The notes: a model not told the origin generated them from the sequence alone. A stretch of DNA of 64,000 bases from Stercorarius parasiticus (GCA_013396915.1 VWZL01001361.1:952740-1016739), one strand, 5' to 3'; counted from the first letter of the stretch, positions 52,301 to 64,000 are shown. Made by a program: numbers and translations.

Positions 52301-55300
52301 AAGTTCAAATGCTAACAGAATTGAAATGACTGACAAGCAGAACCACCACCATAAACCCCTCACTCAGAAATCAATTAAAAAATTTCAAGCCAAGGGCTTT
52401 TCCATCTGCTATGAAAGCCTAGCTGTGAAAAGCCATGGCACTTAGGGGCCTCGTGAAGTGTGGTCCCATGACTTCTGTAACATGCCCAGTGGATCAGGTA
52501 AGTGTCAGTTTGGCTGGCTGCTCGGGCAAGGAAGTTTACCAGAAATCATGCACTCTGCAACATGGAGAGGCATGGCAAAGGGAACGCGGTGGAGAGTATG
52601 AGCCGTTCTGAAAACCTGCCAGAGATGCAATAACCTCCTCAGAGAATCCATTTCTGCAGTTAACTACCCTGGTGATCAAAATGAATCCTCTGCTGTCTCC
52701 CTGAAGCTGTGCTTCTGCCTTAGTAATTTATGTCCATTACATCCTGTCCTTTTCTCAGCAGACACGGACAGCAGGTTATTCCCTTCCTCTCTGCAGTACC
52801 CTGCCATGCATTTGAATCATTTTTCTAGATCAAACAATCCGGTTGTTTCTCTCTTTCCTTGGAGGCCTAGGAACCTTTGAAAACTGCAGTGATCGTCTTC
52901 TAGGACATCATCACTTAGTTCACATCCACACCTGGGCTTCAGACCCAATAGACTCAAGAAAAAAGGAGCCAATGATAAAAACAGAAATCTCCCTCTTCCC
53001 GCACCCCCCCACCTCACCACACGGTAAGGAAACCTACTTGTCACATTCAGTCATCCAGTCCACAAAGATCCAATGTGCTATGCATACCGCACTGCTGCAG
53101 ACAGCGTAACAGCATAGCCGTAACTGACAAGAGAAAAACTGATATAAATTGTATAGAAGTCACATAGGAAATACTGCAATACACAGCACGACCTCAGCTG
53201 AGCCTGGTTCCTCAGGCTGTGAACTTTTTATAAGATAACCAGTATCATATTTCCAAAAACCTGGCTACAGCCTACTGGACCTGCAAGAGCAAATGTCAGC
53301 CCTTCTCTATGGCTTCACACACACATTTACAGGCTAATGCTGATTAAGGTACAGATCTTTGGAAACCTTATTATAGAAACAACAGACCAAAGTAACAGGC
53401 AGGCATACAGACACAGAAAATGATTGCAAAATTTGCTGCATCTAAAAACCAAACCAAAAATCTCAAAAAACTCAGCACCCTAGAACCCCAAAACCTAAAC
53501 CAAAATCCATCAGGAAAAAAAATCCAGAAGTCTCTGCGAGGCTGTCTACAAAGCTTCTTATGGTGATCCTCTCAAATACTTCTGAATAATAAAAGTTTAA
53601 AGTATCTAGTACATCGCAAACACTACCATTTTCCAAAACAAATTGGACAAAATCACGCAAGGGACAAAACAACTTATCCCCCAAACAGTGTTAGTCATTC
53701 TATATGCAGATGCAGAAGAAAAACTTCAAGTATAAAAGTATGCTGGATCTATTAAAATGGAAATTGTATTGTACTTGCCATAGAATTTTTGATAAGGTTA
53801 TTAAAGATAATGACTAAATATTCCTGAGTGGTTCGTTTTGCCAGCTCACAGTGACATTTCAGTTCAAGTGCTCTATATCAAATTTTAACTACATATAATC
53901 AAAAGAGTTAATCCAAAAGATGAGGTAAATGCTGAAACTGAATTATTTCAAAGAAAAGCTAAAGAAAATCCAAACGCTAAGAGCATTTCTAGAAAATTAC
54001 AATGCACAGCAAATCCTTGTTAGGATTCCTTGTTCAGAGGCAAGTTTGTAGCGCTAAGATGTCAATGGCCTTTCTAGTCTAGGGTCATTAAAAACTACAT
54101 AATGGGAAATAAAAATAATAAAAGAAAGTCAGTTTTCTATCACTGCTAGTGGGAGAAAATAGATTTCCAAACACAACATTTCAAAGGAAAAACTCCACTC
54201 TGCCTTGCCTTTCTTCCTAAGGCATATGATATAACTACAAATGGACATACCTATACAGAATGCACCAATTTCTGTGTGAATACAGGCAAAGAGGAAAAAA
54301 CTGGCAGAGTCCCCCGGCACAAGCTCTTAATGGCAACTAGCAAGTCATGGCAGAGAGAACCTTTTGGAGAATGCAAAGTGGCTTAAAAAAAGCAGAATGC
54401 TTGAGAAAAGCAATAACCAAGAAGTATGAAATCTGAAAGACTTCTCAGAATTAGTTATAATTTACTAAAGCAAAGAGGACTGCGTGCCAGCATGTGTATC
54501 TGTGCACACATCCATATACCCACCAGCTGTACAACTATAGCCACACTGAGTTCCCTCCCACAACAATTTTATTTTTTTTCTTTAAGGTCACTGTTTTCTT
54601 TCATTCACTGTGCTCTGTAATCTAAAATTACAATGAAAAAAATCGATCGAAATACAGATTTTATTTTCCTATGCACAAAAAGAGCAGATGTTTTGGTCCT
54701 ATTCATCTGCACTGAAATTCTTGATCAGGCTGGTATCTCTGCTCTTCTAGAGGGAAAGGGGGCTTTAATGGGTTTGAGAACTATGCAGTATTAGCTCTTA
54801 GACCCAGATGGACTGTTTTGGGTCTGTATGACAGGATAGAAGGCAAGCCAGGCAGGGGTATACACTTTCACTAAAGCTAAATAAAAGGTAAATATAAGCC
54901 CTATTTCAATGTTTCTGTGAGAACACCTGCAGACAAAATAGTGGCCAGTTGGAGCCCAGAGCTGGAACAGACCAAGACATGATCGGTGCAAAAGGCTGCA
55001 GCCTGCAAGGAAATCCACTAAGCCTGGGGACAAAACACATTCCCTTTCTACGTGGGACAGAATCTGTGTAAGGATTTTCTTGAGTAAGAACAATTTGCAC
55101 TCATGTATATTTTTTATTGCTGTTGATATTTAAAAGCACAATGTTAACTTGATAATAAAAAAATGTAGTTTATACCCTGTGCAAGAAAGCCTTATCAAAA
55201 AAATGTAATCAGTAACTCCTAAAATCTCAAAAACTTCTGGTCAAAAACGACTAGAAGAAGTTTGGAATTTAGAAGTTCAATAATGGAATTTCCTATATTT

Positions 55301-58300
55301 GTGGTTTTGTTTATAATGCAAATAAATTCTTATGTTATTCCAAGGAAGAAACAGCTTACTTAAAATTATGTGAAAACAAGATTGTTTAGAATCAATAATA
55401 TGCTATTAAGAACATGCAAAATTCTAATTTCTTGCTAAAATTAGATACAGAATATTGAGCAACTACGGACTTTGTTAGTATAGCTGTGAGAACATGGCAT
55501 CTATGAAACCGGAAGATACTACAGGACAATATCTAACATTTTAAATAGCATACATGGTATTTGAGAAGTCCTGTATTAAATGTCTGGCTAATTACTGACA
55601 AAAATATAACCATAAGAACCTATGTGATCTATATACTAGTGGTTTTGGGAGAAAAAAAAAACAACAACGAGGCTTTGAAACTGAAATAGCAGTAATCTTT
55701 AGCTTGGACTAAAATCTACTTGAGTTTAAAAAGCTTTAGAGCTTTTCAAGTTTTTCCGAGTTAGATGAGGGTACCGGGAAAGACATAGCTTTAAGCAGTA
55801 ACAGTAACCATGCAAGCACTGACGCCACTCCTCTGCTACTGTTACTTGGCTTTCGAATTATTCTTCTATGAGTGTGGAAGAAATATCAGCACTTTATGAA
55901 ACTGAACAAGACACACCCTCCACCCCTACCCCCCCATTTTCTTCCTATGATTCATCAGTGCAAAGACGTTCTTCAAAAATGCTTTTCTATATCAGGAATC
56001 CTTCTGCACATATAAAGAGGTAAAGACTCAGCAAAATCTTGACAATCAGCTAAAAGGAATGAAGTCAGAAGAATTTATTGTGTGAAAGTTGCTTGAAAAT
56101 ACACTTGATGAAAATGTTGGAAATACCGTTCCTATTGTACCAAAAGATCAGATTTAAATAAGTAGATTTTGAAATCCAGTGTGAGAGGGGAAGACTGATT
56201 TATTATTCTAATCGATATTTTATGATTAGTCACCAAAACGTATAATCTTTTTAATCAAATCAATTGGAAGAGGTAAAGAGCAGGAACGGGAAATATTATT
56301 AAAAAAATCTCCAAGAGTTATCAGTGCCTCAGAAACAGGCTTAAGAAAAGGTAAGAACCACCTACCCACCCACAAAGGCTTTGCTTTTTTTTTTTTTTTT
56401 TTAAAATGTATAAAAAGTGCTTAACACTACTGAGATAGCAATCTCTAATCAAAATTCTACTCAGGAAGAATAATAAAATCCTACCAAATACTAACCTGAA
56501 ATACTACCTCTCTAGCGAGGACACAAAATATGTATCTTGATTCACCACATGAGAATATACACATAAAAAACCCCTAATTTCTTGTGAATACATTTATTGT
56601 TCATTGCAGCATATACTCCTAAGTAGCCAATAAATTCTTAGCACAGAGAGGATTTTTTTCATTTTATTTTGTAACAGCCCAACCAGAAGGTTTTGATCAA
56701 AACCAATTCCACATTCCGGAGAGAAAGCTTATAAATTCTTTCTCAAACCTTTTAGCTTCTCATCTTCCTTCTCCCTCACTTTCCTCTGTATCCACAGCCT
56801 AAGAATCTTGCAAGGGCCATACCACCTTCCACTATATTATTTAGTATAAAAACCTTCAGAAATAAATCAAACCTCTTGCCAAAACAGTATGTCTAGAAAT
56901 TCAAGATGCATGTAGAATGGTGGAATGTCAGTCATTCCAGACAGATCAGTTAGTAGAGCTAGAAGTCAAAAGACTAATACCACACGCATCTAAAAAAAGT
57001 TTAGACAAGCTGGACAAGCAGGCTTTGATTTAACGTGAAAATATAAATAAACAGAAAATTATTTTAGTCTACAGACCTGCTGAAAGGCAACTTGTACACA
57101 AACCAACAAGCTCAAGGACAAACCCAAACCATGCTCCATCACATTACATGTTAATATAAATTACTCTAAAGACTACCTGGCTCTGGCCATTTCACTGACC
57201 TTACTAAGAGCTGTAATACAAATTCAGTGACACCACTGATACTTTTAAATAGGGATTTTTTTTTTTTTTTGTGTCATCTACTTGAATTTACTCCATCTCC
57301 CTGAAATGAAGTTAGATGACTATCTCTAAAAAGAGATATACTTTAATATTAAACTTGATAGGTACTATAATTAGTGATGAATGACAGAAACTGAATCTTT
57401 CATGATAAAGCTACACAGAAAGCATCATCATTCCATTGAAAGTATCACTGTATTACTAAATAGTTTATACACAAGGGTCAGTAGGACCTTGGGGGGTTGT
57501 AGGTTCTGCCTGCCAGTGACCCTACTTACTCTGGGAGGATGGGAGGGAAAAAGAAAAGAAGCAGCATAAAAGAATTAGGTAGTACCGTGGCCCTGTTATG
57601 TACAAGCAGTGCTGATATTGCAGCACTATCTGCATACAAGTATTGCAGAAGAGCTCGGTACTACATAGGATGAAGAAAACCACACAGCAATAGAAACTAC
57701 TGTGGCAGTGATGTATTTTCCACCAAGAGACATTATTATATGACAATGGTACTTACCATATTTGTAGGCGCATAAAGAGAGGTAGATGAAAGGGTTATGT
57801 TATGATCATCATCAATAACTAATGAGGAGGAAACCTGGTGATCACGCAGATGAAAACTGCCCTTATGTACAGGAATTTATAAACACCTCAGAGCTCTGTA
57901 AGTCTGCTTTAGTACAATGTTCACACAGGAGCCATTAATTAATCCCAGTTAAAACCAAAATTTATAGCAGGTTCAGTATTTAAACAGGATTACTTCTTAT
58001 AACTGATTGCTGAGGATTACACTTTGTCATATGTTACACAAAGCCCACAATGCGATTTAACATGTTTTCTGTTCAGCCTATGACATAATCTTTGAAGAGT
58101 CCGTGATCTTGTAACATTCTCCTAAAGGAGAGATGGTTGGATGGTCACTGAAGAAGCAGCAGTGTCAGTTGAAATGTGGCTGCTCCCAAGTTTTGACCCT
58201 GTTTCTCTGCAGAAGGTTAATACTTACCTAGTAAAGTCAGAAAAATAGATCATGTGGGCACTTCCCATTTGCTTGAGTGCAAAGGGAGCTGGATAACGTA

Positions 58301-60320
58301 ACCCAATATAGAAAGCTGTTTAAGCTAAACGTTTCTGTGCTTAAGCAGAAAGGGACAACTCAAAGGATTTCTCTTCTACCAGTATCTGTTCTGCTGTGAT
58401 AGCCTCTGACGATGGGAGGTGACTTCTACCAGAGAACTAATAACACCGCTGGAAGATAGTAACACCTTCAGTGAGCGCAGCCATTCTGTAGAGACCCTCT
58501 GACCATGCTTTGCTCTGCGTCCCATGAAGAATGTAGGCAAATGCTGTTCTTAAATCAAATGGAGGGAGTTGCTAGAGGACACTCCAACAGCCTTCAGGCT
58601 CCAGTCAAGAACATAATCTCAGAACCCTCTGTGCCAAATTAGGATGTTTTCTTATAGGGTCTCACACACGTAGACACTATTTTTCTGTTGTGTTATCCCC
58701 ACAGTAGTTAGAAGAAAGGCCAAAAAAGAATTTACCAATTTATGTTATCATAAAGAAAAAAAAAATAATCAAAGATTCTAGCAATTTGCCATTAGTAACA
58801 AAGTCATTTGCATTAATCCACATTAAAAATACAAAATTAGACACCTTGAGTGATATAATTTCCCTTGCTCCATCTAGATTAACGATCAGCAAAATTAGGG
58901 AGTACTGGTTCCAGCTGTAAAGAACTTCTGTGTTGCAGACACCTTTGCAAGTGGGCAGGTTAGGATACAAATGCTCCTTGCAAGACAGAGGATTAGGGTC
59001 ATGGTGTTGTCCATCACCTATCACTTACAGCATCACAGCGGGTTCAAGCCATGCTACAGCCCAGACAATAGCCATAGAGATCATTATCTCTTAGGCCCTT
59101 AGGAAATACTTCTGCAACTTGAGTAAAATTAAAACCTGGATTTTTAATAGAGTTAATTGTTCAAATTAAGTATTTTGTTATTAAAATATTAAACCCTATG
59201 CTTTTTGTTTAAATGTTATTAAATTTTTACCTACTACTAAAATTGAATATAACCAACACTACGGTCCTACACCATTTATTTTGATGTTATTCTTTTTCAG
59301 TTTTTGATAGACAATCTTTTCTGCACAGGCAATGCATTGTCCTATTGCAGGAACAGAGGGGAGCTGGAAGTCTGGGAGACAAGGGTCAAGGATACCAACA
59401 GCAGAGTGGGAACGCTATCAAGATTGAAGAAAAACACATCAGCTGAATGCTTCTGCTTAAATGATCTGCAGTGAAATAGCCAGCACTGCTGGAATTAAAA
59501 TGCATTTATTCTAAGTTTTAAGCACAATGTGTTGCCTTGAGTGGTCTACTTTGTATCTCTCAGGTTCATTGAAATTCTGCACTCAAGCAGGTCAAAATTT
59601 GAAGACTTTTTTCAAGCATTAAAGCAAGAAACTTCTTATAAATAGAAAAAATTTATTAGATTATGGGCTATAATTTTACCATAAATGGTGGCCAGGGACT
59701 GTGGAATTTTATAAAGTCTTCTGTACCAATAAATAAATAAATATACGCGTGCAAAGCCTGAACTCACATTCTAAAAATATCTTAACTCCTTTTCAGACTT
59801 GGTAAGTAGAGACAATGAGAGTTTAAAACGTTAGTAATACTAGCTGTCACAAGAACTGTACATAAGCTGCTATGAACAATTGCTTTTCCAGAACAAAGCA
59901 CCCGATCCGTTCAGGTGGGGAGTAAGAGTTTGGCGAGGTTCAGCATGCCGCATCCCTAGGCAGCGCAGAGCTCAGGAGCAGGCTTGTTAGTAACAACGCT
60001 AACACACAGGGGTTTGTTCTAATTCTACACAGTCAGATGGAGACAGCAGTTCAGGGCAACGACTCGGACAAGGATCATGCTAAACTTATTTGCTTTCACA
60101 CCTGGTGAGAAACTCAGGAGTACCTAGCGAAATATTCACTGCCACCCACCTTCTGTGGTGACTGGGAGAGAAATCTCCATGCAGGCTGCAGACTGGGCTT
60201 TTCTGAAGGGGGGCCTCCCAGGCCCCCGCCGGTTTGCTTTTGAGACGTCTGCGCTGGAAAGTCGTTTTCCTGAACTGCAGCTCTGGGACGTTGGACTTGT
60301 ACAGTGGCCATTCACGTGAT
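37296..60320 (-). CDS. STXBP5L: STXBP5L (tomosyn-2, syntaxin-binding protein 5-like), last seven coding exons; 5' part outside window
   Basis: Tomosyn-2 is a cytosolic, membrane-peripheral inhibitor of regulated exocytosis. Its N-terminal WD40 double propeller binds the secretory machinery, and its C-terminal R-SNARE competes with VAMP for syntaxin/SNAP-25. The exons, in minus order, are 60320-60150, 44321-44082, 43121-42761, 41799-41634, 39122-39011, 38636-38416 and 37337-37296. Phases join throughout to about 436 residues, roughly the last 37% of the human protein. Tomosyn-2 is preferred over paralogue STXBP5 because the segment SKEAITALYFMESFARKNDS is near-identical to human STXBP5L and differs from STXBP5, and because POLQ is the expected neighbour. 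All coding segments are intact. The 5' exons should lie to the right of the window. Confidence 0.97.
38416..38636 (-). CDS. STXBP5L: STXBP5L exon with the R-SNARE motif
   Basis: On the minus strand, the acceptor is ctcctttgcag and the donor is cacgag|gtaggg. Phase 1 in, phase 0 out. It encodes GEATAGKASRSLAQHIPGSG, GIEGVRGAAGGVIGDLTRAR, IALDERGQKLGELDERTASM and MASAEAFSKHAHE. LTRARIALDERGQKLGEL is the SNARE helix. The Arg of LDERGQKL (codon 38499-38497) is the zero-layer Arg that defines R-SNAREs (LERDQKL in VAMP2). All heptad-position residues look normal. Confidence 0.97.
38637..39010 (-). other. STXBP5L: STXBP5L intron
   Basis: A short GT-AG intron of 374 bases. Nothing else is recognisable in it. 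Confidence 0.85.
39011..39122 (-). CDS. STXBP5L: STXBP5L exon upstream of the SNARE exon
   Basis: Minus strand; acceptor ctttgcctag, donor gagcttt|gtaagt. Phase 0 in, phase 1 out. It encodes DMLGDLFTPVETPEAQNRGF, then LKGLFGGSGQAFDREEL, and joins to F-GEAS in the next exon. Nearly identical to human STXBP5L. It forms the linker between the beta-propellers and the SNARE motif. Confidence 0.97.
39123..41633 (-). other. STXBP5L: STXBP5L intron
   Basis: A 2.5-kb intron. It contains a (TTTTG)n repeat at 39618-39652, a GC-rich, CpG-containing patch at about 39860-40060, an A14 run at about 40251-40264, and an AT-rich block with TAATTA-type words at about 40690-40860. No transposon or RNA gene is recognised. 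Confidence 0.8.
39618..39652. repeat. (TTTTG)n simple repeat
   Basis: Several TTTTG units flanked by T runs, in an STXBP5L intron. On the minus strand it reads as an A-rich (CAAAA)n tract. Confidence 0.85.
41634..41799 (-). CDS. STXBP5L: STXBP5L exon, distal propeller
   Basis: Minus strand; acceptor ctgcttctcctcag, donor ctgcag|gtaggg. Phase 2 in, phase 0 out. It encodes LPSLRPLLDINYLPVTDMRI, ARTFCFTNEGQALYLSSPTE and IQRLTYSQEMCDNLQ. Nearly identical to human STXBP5L. It is part of the last beta-propeller blades. Confidence 0.97.
41800..42760 (-). other. STXBP5L: STXBP5L intron
   Basis: A 1.0-kb intron. A GC-rich stretch lies at about 41990-42290. A perfect 15-base inverted repeat (42573-42587 with 42652-42666) lies close to the donor. 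Open frames on both strands in the GC-rich part reflect composition. Confidence 0.8.
42573..42666. repeat. Inverted repeat, 15-bp perfect arms, 64-base loop
   Basis: The left arm ctgccttaactccct (42573-42587) is the exact reverse complement of the right arm agggagttaaggcag (42652-42666). A further GGTG/CACC pairing is possible just inside after a 4-base bulge. It starts about 95 bases into the intron after the donor of the 43121-42761 exon (minus strand). Confidence 0.85.
42761..43121 (-). CDS. STXBP5L: STXBP5L exon, distal propeller
   Basis: Minus strand; acceptor ttacattttgcag, donor acactgag|gtactt. Phase 1 in, phase 2 out. It encodes GTVLTLKGAVLTFACLDCMG, PPYEVWRDPHSADDGEKTRK, then GDHQFAVICSEKQAKVFSLP, SQTCLYVHNITETSFLLRAD and NSVCLACFCANGHIMTLS. 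The loop after EVWRDP is divergent from human; the propeller strands are highly conserved. Confidence 0.97.
43122..44081 (-). other. STXBP5L: STXBP5L intron
   Basis: A 960-base intron with no recognised repeat or RNA gene. Confidence 0.85.
44082..44321 (-). CDS. STXBP5L: STXBP5L exon: Ser-rich linker end and propeller start
   Basis: Minus strand; acceptor ttatttatgcag, donor ccaagtg|gtaaga. Phase 1 in and out. It encodes ENRENSFSRSRSSSVSSIDR, DSKEAITALYFMESFARKND, SAVSPCLWVGTGLGMVLILS and LNLPASDDLRQSEPVMVSPS. The Arg/Ser-rich start is a potential phosphorylation segment at the edge of the variable linker. The following strand pattern re-enters the second propeller. Confidence 0.97.
44322..60149 (-). 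other. STXBP5L: Large STXBP5L intron (15.8 kb)
   Basis: AT-rich unique DNA lying between exons that join in phase. It contains a GT/AT microsatellite at 46297-46332 and poly-T runs near 56385 and 57250. I recognise no CR1, other transposon or RNA gene. Tomosyn linker exons are alternatively spliced in mammals and extra small exons could hide here, but I found none with conserved sequence. Stretches at about 44510-44680 and 57900-58110 look like conserved non-coding DNA by composition. Confidence 0.75.
46297..46332. repeat. (GT)n(AT)n compound microsatellite
   Basis: A run of GT dinucleotides directly followed by AT dinucleotides, in the large STXBP5L intron. Confidence 0.9.
60150..60320 (-). 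CDS. STXBP5L: STXBP5L variable-linker exon
   Basis: Minus strand; acceptor cactttccag, donor acagaag|gtgggt. Phase 1 in and out. The frame encodes DHVNGHCTSPTSQSCSSGKR, LSSADVSKANRRGPGRPPFR and KAQSAACMEISLPVTTE, matching human STXBP5L (SKVNRWGPGRPPFRKAQSAA). A longer open frame on the same strand is in the wrong register and is not the protein. This exon belongs to the hypervariable, alternatively spliced linker of tomosyns. Confidence 0.95.
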
Positions 60321-63300
60321 CTGGAAAGTGAATGCAGAAAGTGCTAGGTAAAGTGCCAGCTCCCGAAATTCAGAATGGAGGAGAGATGTACGTTCTGATG
60401 TTAAAGAATGGGTTAAATCAAATCTTCTGAGAAGAACTACTTATTTGTTTTATCAACCCAGTATGTATATGGAAGAATATCTCCTCATATCTTTAAGGTA
60501 TACTTTGAAAAAAACCAAGGGACGTAGAACTGGTACGTGTTCTTACAGCTGCAAATCCCACAGCATTTTGTTGACCTATGTGAACAGGGAATTTATCAAG
60601 ATACTGTTGGTAACACTGTCATCCCTTATGTTGTGTCTCCTAACAGATGCCAAATAAATTTGAAAACTATCTTTCATTTTTGTTCTCATAAAGAACTGCA
60701 AGTGTAATTTACTACAGGATAGAATTTAGGGCTAGACATCTACCCTACCTGACTTGAAGCTGCACGAAACAGGCATCTAAACTGCCGCTATTTGGGATAA
60801 TTATAAAACCAGCCATAATATTGCTAAGTATTTTATTCTTTATATATCACAAATAGATTTATTTTATTGCTAAGGAAACTGACTGCTGAACAATTGATTT
60901 GTCTGCTACAGATCTAAAGATAAGAGGCCAAGTCCTTGAACCCCTGCTAGAGGCCATGGTCCATCAGCAGAGCGTATGCTGCCGTCTGATGGGGTGAGAA
61001 AAAAAACACAGCTGCTTTAAGCTCTGCCTACATTCGTCAGTTCTTTGTTACTGGCAACAGGTATTTAAACCACAACAATCCACTGATCAACGCTTAGATT
61101 AGAGTTCAGAGTGGGCTGGACAGGACTATAAAACATTCATGCGATATATTTCTTCCTCTCGTGTTGGGTGAGGCAACATGAGAATTACTGAATACGAATT
61201 TTCCCCTCATCATGTGAAAGGACGAACACCTAGGTATAACTGAATTCTTTTTGGTCAGCAGGTAATTCATACTTACTAATTGAAGTGAGCAGCAGGTAAT
61301 AAGCGTAACAAAAATTCAGACTTATGCAAGCACACTGAATATTTCTATTCAAAACTATGGAAGCTCAGTACTATAGGTAAGGACAAGCTTGGATTTTCTC
61401 CCTTCATTTTAAATGTCAGGTTATTTATATCTGAGAATTAGATTAGTCTTTAATATTCTGTGTAGAAGTATCATATTTGGTTAACTCTCTTTGATTTGTA
61501 TTGTATCCAAGGAAAAGGTGAATGTTAATATACCAAAATAAATTTATTTCTTGGTTACCATGCCATGATAGCTCCACTGTACATAATGAAAAGCTATTTC
61601 TATATTCAGATAATAAAACAGATTCTATAGTAAATAGGGCATATAGCGTGCAGACTACATCATATGTAGTCTTCCAACACGTAACTTATGTCCTTTCCAT
61701 GTGAAAGCAGTTCAGTCTTAATGAACAAAATTGGAAAGAATTGTTTAGAATTACAGTTTAGAAAGCAATTTAGTATCTGTACTGCATATTGAGACAGCTC
61801 TGTAGGAGACACAACTTTCATGACTTTTATCATGTTTCTTAATACATGGCTATTAACTAAGCTAACAACAGATATAAAACTAATGTGGATGATTCATTCA
61901 ACTTATAGTTAGGGAATTTTCCAAAATATGCTGGAACTATTGATATATTTCAGTAGAAAGTCCTTTGAGACTGGGGCCTTTGTTAAAGGGCACAGGCTGA
62001 CTGTTCAACCTCAGCAACAGACACATCCTCATCCAGCTACCGTCTTTCTTCAAGATTCAGTTTGTGTGAAGGAGTTTCAGCGTGATATCTAATTATCTCC
62101 AGGGGGAATCCTACGAAGTGGTGAGGAACATAACAGAGTAAAAAAGAATCATATTCTATAGAAACATCAACAACATTTGTGAGTCCCTTTCCCTGAACAT
62201 TGTACAGAATGGGCACAATTCACCTAAACCCCCATTCACATTTAAGACAAATGCTGCTGTGTTTCTCTTACTATGCTTGCTTGTCTCAGTTACCTTCAAT
62301 GACCTGAATTAAACAAAAAACAATCAGTAGGATCTGGGCACCTAAATCCCTTTGGTTGTTTTGACAACTCCTTTTGTATAAGCAAAGCCAGTTCCTGCGT
62401 AGAAAAGCAAAGCAGGCCTCATCCTAGAAGATGCAGGGATATCCCTTCAAGTATTGAAGTTGGTGAAATGTTAGTGAGTGCGAAAACAATGACCATAAGA
62501 GAGATTTTAGTGATCAGCTACACACTTTTCTATATTTTAACACTGTTCTGTTCTTCTGATTAGGTATGATTATTTTTAAAAGTATACATCAAGGAGCAAT
62601 GCAGCCCTTCAAACTGTAGTAACAACAAAAAGACACTGTACAAAGAGTAACATAATTATGGGAAGTATAACTGCAACATTTCTGCAGAGAAGATGATAAG
62701 AATCAAGCAGATAAAGACCACCCAAATCTATGAGAAAATCCTATGTGTGTATTTTAAAAATTAATTTATCACGGTTTTTATGGTATAATCTCAATGATGC
62801 AAAACGTGTCTAAAGAAAAGTTAGGTACTATTTAAGACAGGGATCTTAATCATTGCCTGAAAAAAAAAGAAGTGTGCAAGAAAAGTGGTAATAAAAAACA
62901 ATACTAGTTTCCTACAGCATACTTTCTAAGGGAGACTGCGAATGCTATCACCCTTTGCCAAAATGACTGCAATGATTTACCAGCTTTCTGAGACTTGTGT
63001 CACGTGATCCTCCTCTGCCATGACAGATGTTTTCCAATCATCCCAAAGAACAGGTAGAGGAGACTCGTAAAAACTTGGCTTTTTTTCCAGGTTTGTTCAA
63101 TTTGTAAGGAAGAACAACATTTGAACTTTCTTCCTTGCTGGCTTACTGCTTTTGTCATGTGGTTCCTGGGGCTTTTCTCATGTCAGAAATATTAGCTGAT
63201 ACTGAGCATCAGTTGATATCGGAGGCATTAACATTGGTACTTCAGAAGCAGTGCATGGATTGCTCTGTGCTGTTGATGCAATAGTGCAGCAGCTCCTAAC

Positions 63301-64000
63301 TCTCTCTTCTGGTGAAGGCAGAAAATAGTTGCTCAGGGAGACAGCACTGCACAAGAAGCCCCCTTCTCTTTTGTACGCTTTCCCACCACTGCATTTGCCA
63401 TCGCCTTCTATCCCTTCCCATGGGTGCTGCTGCCCATGAGGTCAAGGGAATTTGCACTCTCTAGTGCTCCTAGATTCCAGCAGCACACACCAGAGTTACC
63501 AATGCACTACATTTGGGCACCCTGGCTCAGTGGAGCTTATCCTTGGAGCAGTCCCCAGAATGTGTAACAACCATCCCCCTCTGCCAGGGCAGCAGCCTTT
63601 TCTCCTGTTTGTGGACAATGAACTAAATAGCCAGGGCTCAGTTTGTAGCTACTCTGTTCATTAATTTAAAAACGTAAGGCTCATTGAAGCCACGGGAAGT
63701 AATCATAGCAGATCACCCCATGCGACAATACTTTAGTCTATTTTATACTGATTTAACTCCACTGATTTAATAAAGCAGATAGTAACAAATTGCATCTAAG
63801 ATGTACTAAAATATATAAAAGAGAAGTTCATGACATAAAATTCTATAATGTTCTCCACGTGCTGCTCCTACAGTGCAGGTCCTAGCTGTTTGCCTTCATC
63901 TGGGCTCATGGCGTTACCCATACGAATTAAAAATGCTTTAGCTATCCCTGTTAGTGGGCTAAACAGTGGGACAAACAGTAGCTCCCTTCAGTGCAGTGTG
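60321..64000 (-). other. STXBP5L: STXBP5L intron, incomplete
   Basis: About 3.7 kb of AT-rich sequence to the window end. The preceding linker exon (expected to contain the YQSLTELNDSP-type sequence) was looked for and not found, so it should lie to the right. No repeat or RNA gene is recognised. Confidence 0.7.

Noticed and set aside
60114..60311. The longest minus-strand frame over the STXBP5L linker exon
   Set aside because: It is out of register. The frame that matches STXBP5L and joins in phase to the 44321 exon is a different one (DHVNGHCTSPTS...).
37296..60320. Assignment of the minus-strand gene to STXBP5 (tomosyn-1) or a lethal-giant-larvae (LLGL) gene
   Set aside because: The linker and propeller segments (SKEAITALYFMESFARKNDS, GRPPFRKAQSAA) fit STXBP5L and not STXBP5. 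LLGL proteins lack the R-SNARE tail seen here. POLQ adjacency also supports STXBP5L.

Overview
This window is vertebrate nuclear DNA, almost certainly from a bird. It has large spliced genes with GT-AG introns, CR1-type LINE retrotransposons typical of avian genomes (with ATTCTATG-like terminal octamers), low repeat density, and proteins close to, but clearly diverged from, their human counterparts. I see no prokaryotic, viral or CRISPR features, and I cannot name the species.

Two protein-coding genes lie tail to tail. On the + strand, 2482-28420 holds the 3' half of POLQ (DNA polymerase theta). It comprises the giant central exon and 14 downstream exons, which match the last 15 exons (16-30) of the 30-exon mammalian gene. 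All splice phases join, and the open frame runs to a TGA at 28418-28420 with an AATAAA at 28791. The upstream exons (helicase domain) lie left of the window. On the - strand, 60320 down to 37296 holds the last seven coding exons of STXBP5L (tomosyn-2). They encode the end of the variable linker, the distal beta-propeller region and the C-terminal R-SNARE, which finishes in a 13-codon terminal exon. Its 5' exons lie to the right. The same convergent POLQ/STXBP5L order is found in human, so the synteny is ancient.

Layout: 1-560, POLQ intron 15; 561-about 2400, a large antisense CR1 ending close to the exon 16 acceptor; 2482-28420, POLQ exons and introns, with a second large CR1 at about 6835-7835 and two CR1 scraps; 28421-about 37295, POLQ 3'UTR, intergenic DNA and STXBP5L 3'UTR; 37296-44321, six STXBP5L exons; 44322-60149, one 15.8-kb AT-rich intron; 60150-60320, one exon; 60321-64000, intron.

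The two genes are not functionally coupled. POLQ acts in the nucleus in microhomology-mediated end joining. STXBP5L is a cytosolic, membrane-peripheral inhibitor of SNARE assembly in secretory cells and neurons. I found no convincing new biological system. The observations most worth checking are a 15-bp perfect inverted repeat in an STXBP5L intron, a one-residue insertion in the putative PLK1-target serine cluster of POLQ, the CR1 next to the exon 16 acceptor, and several non-coding stretches that look like conserved elements.
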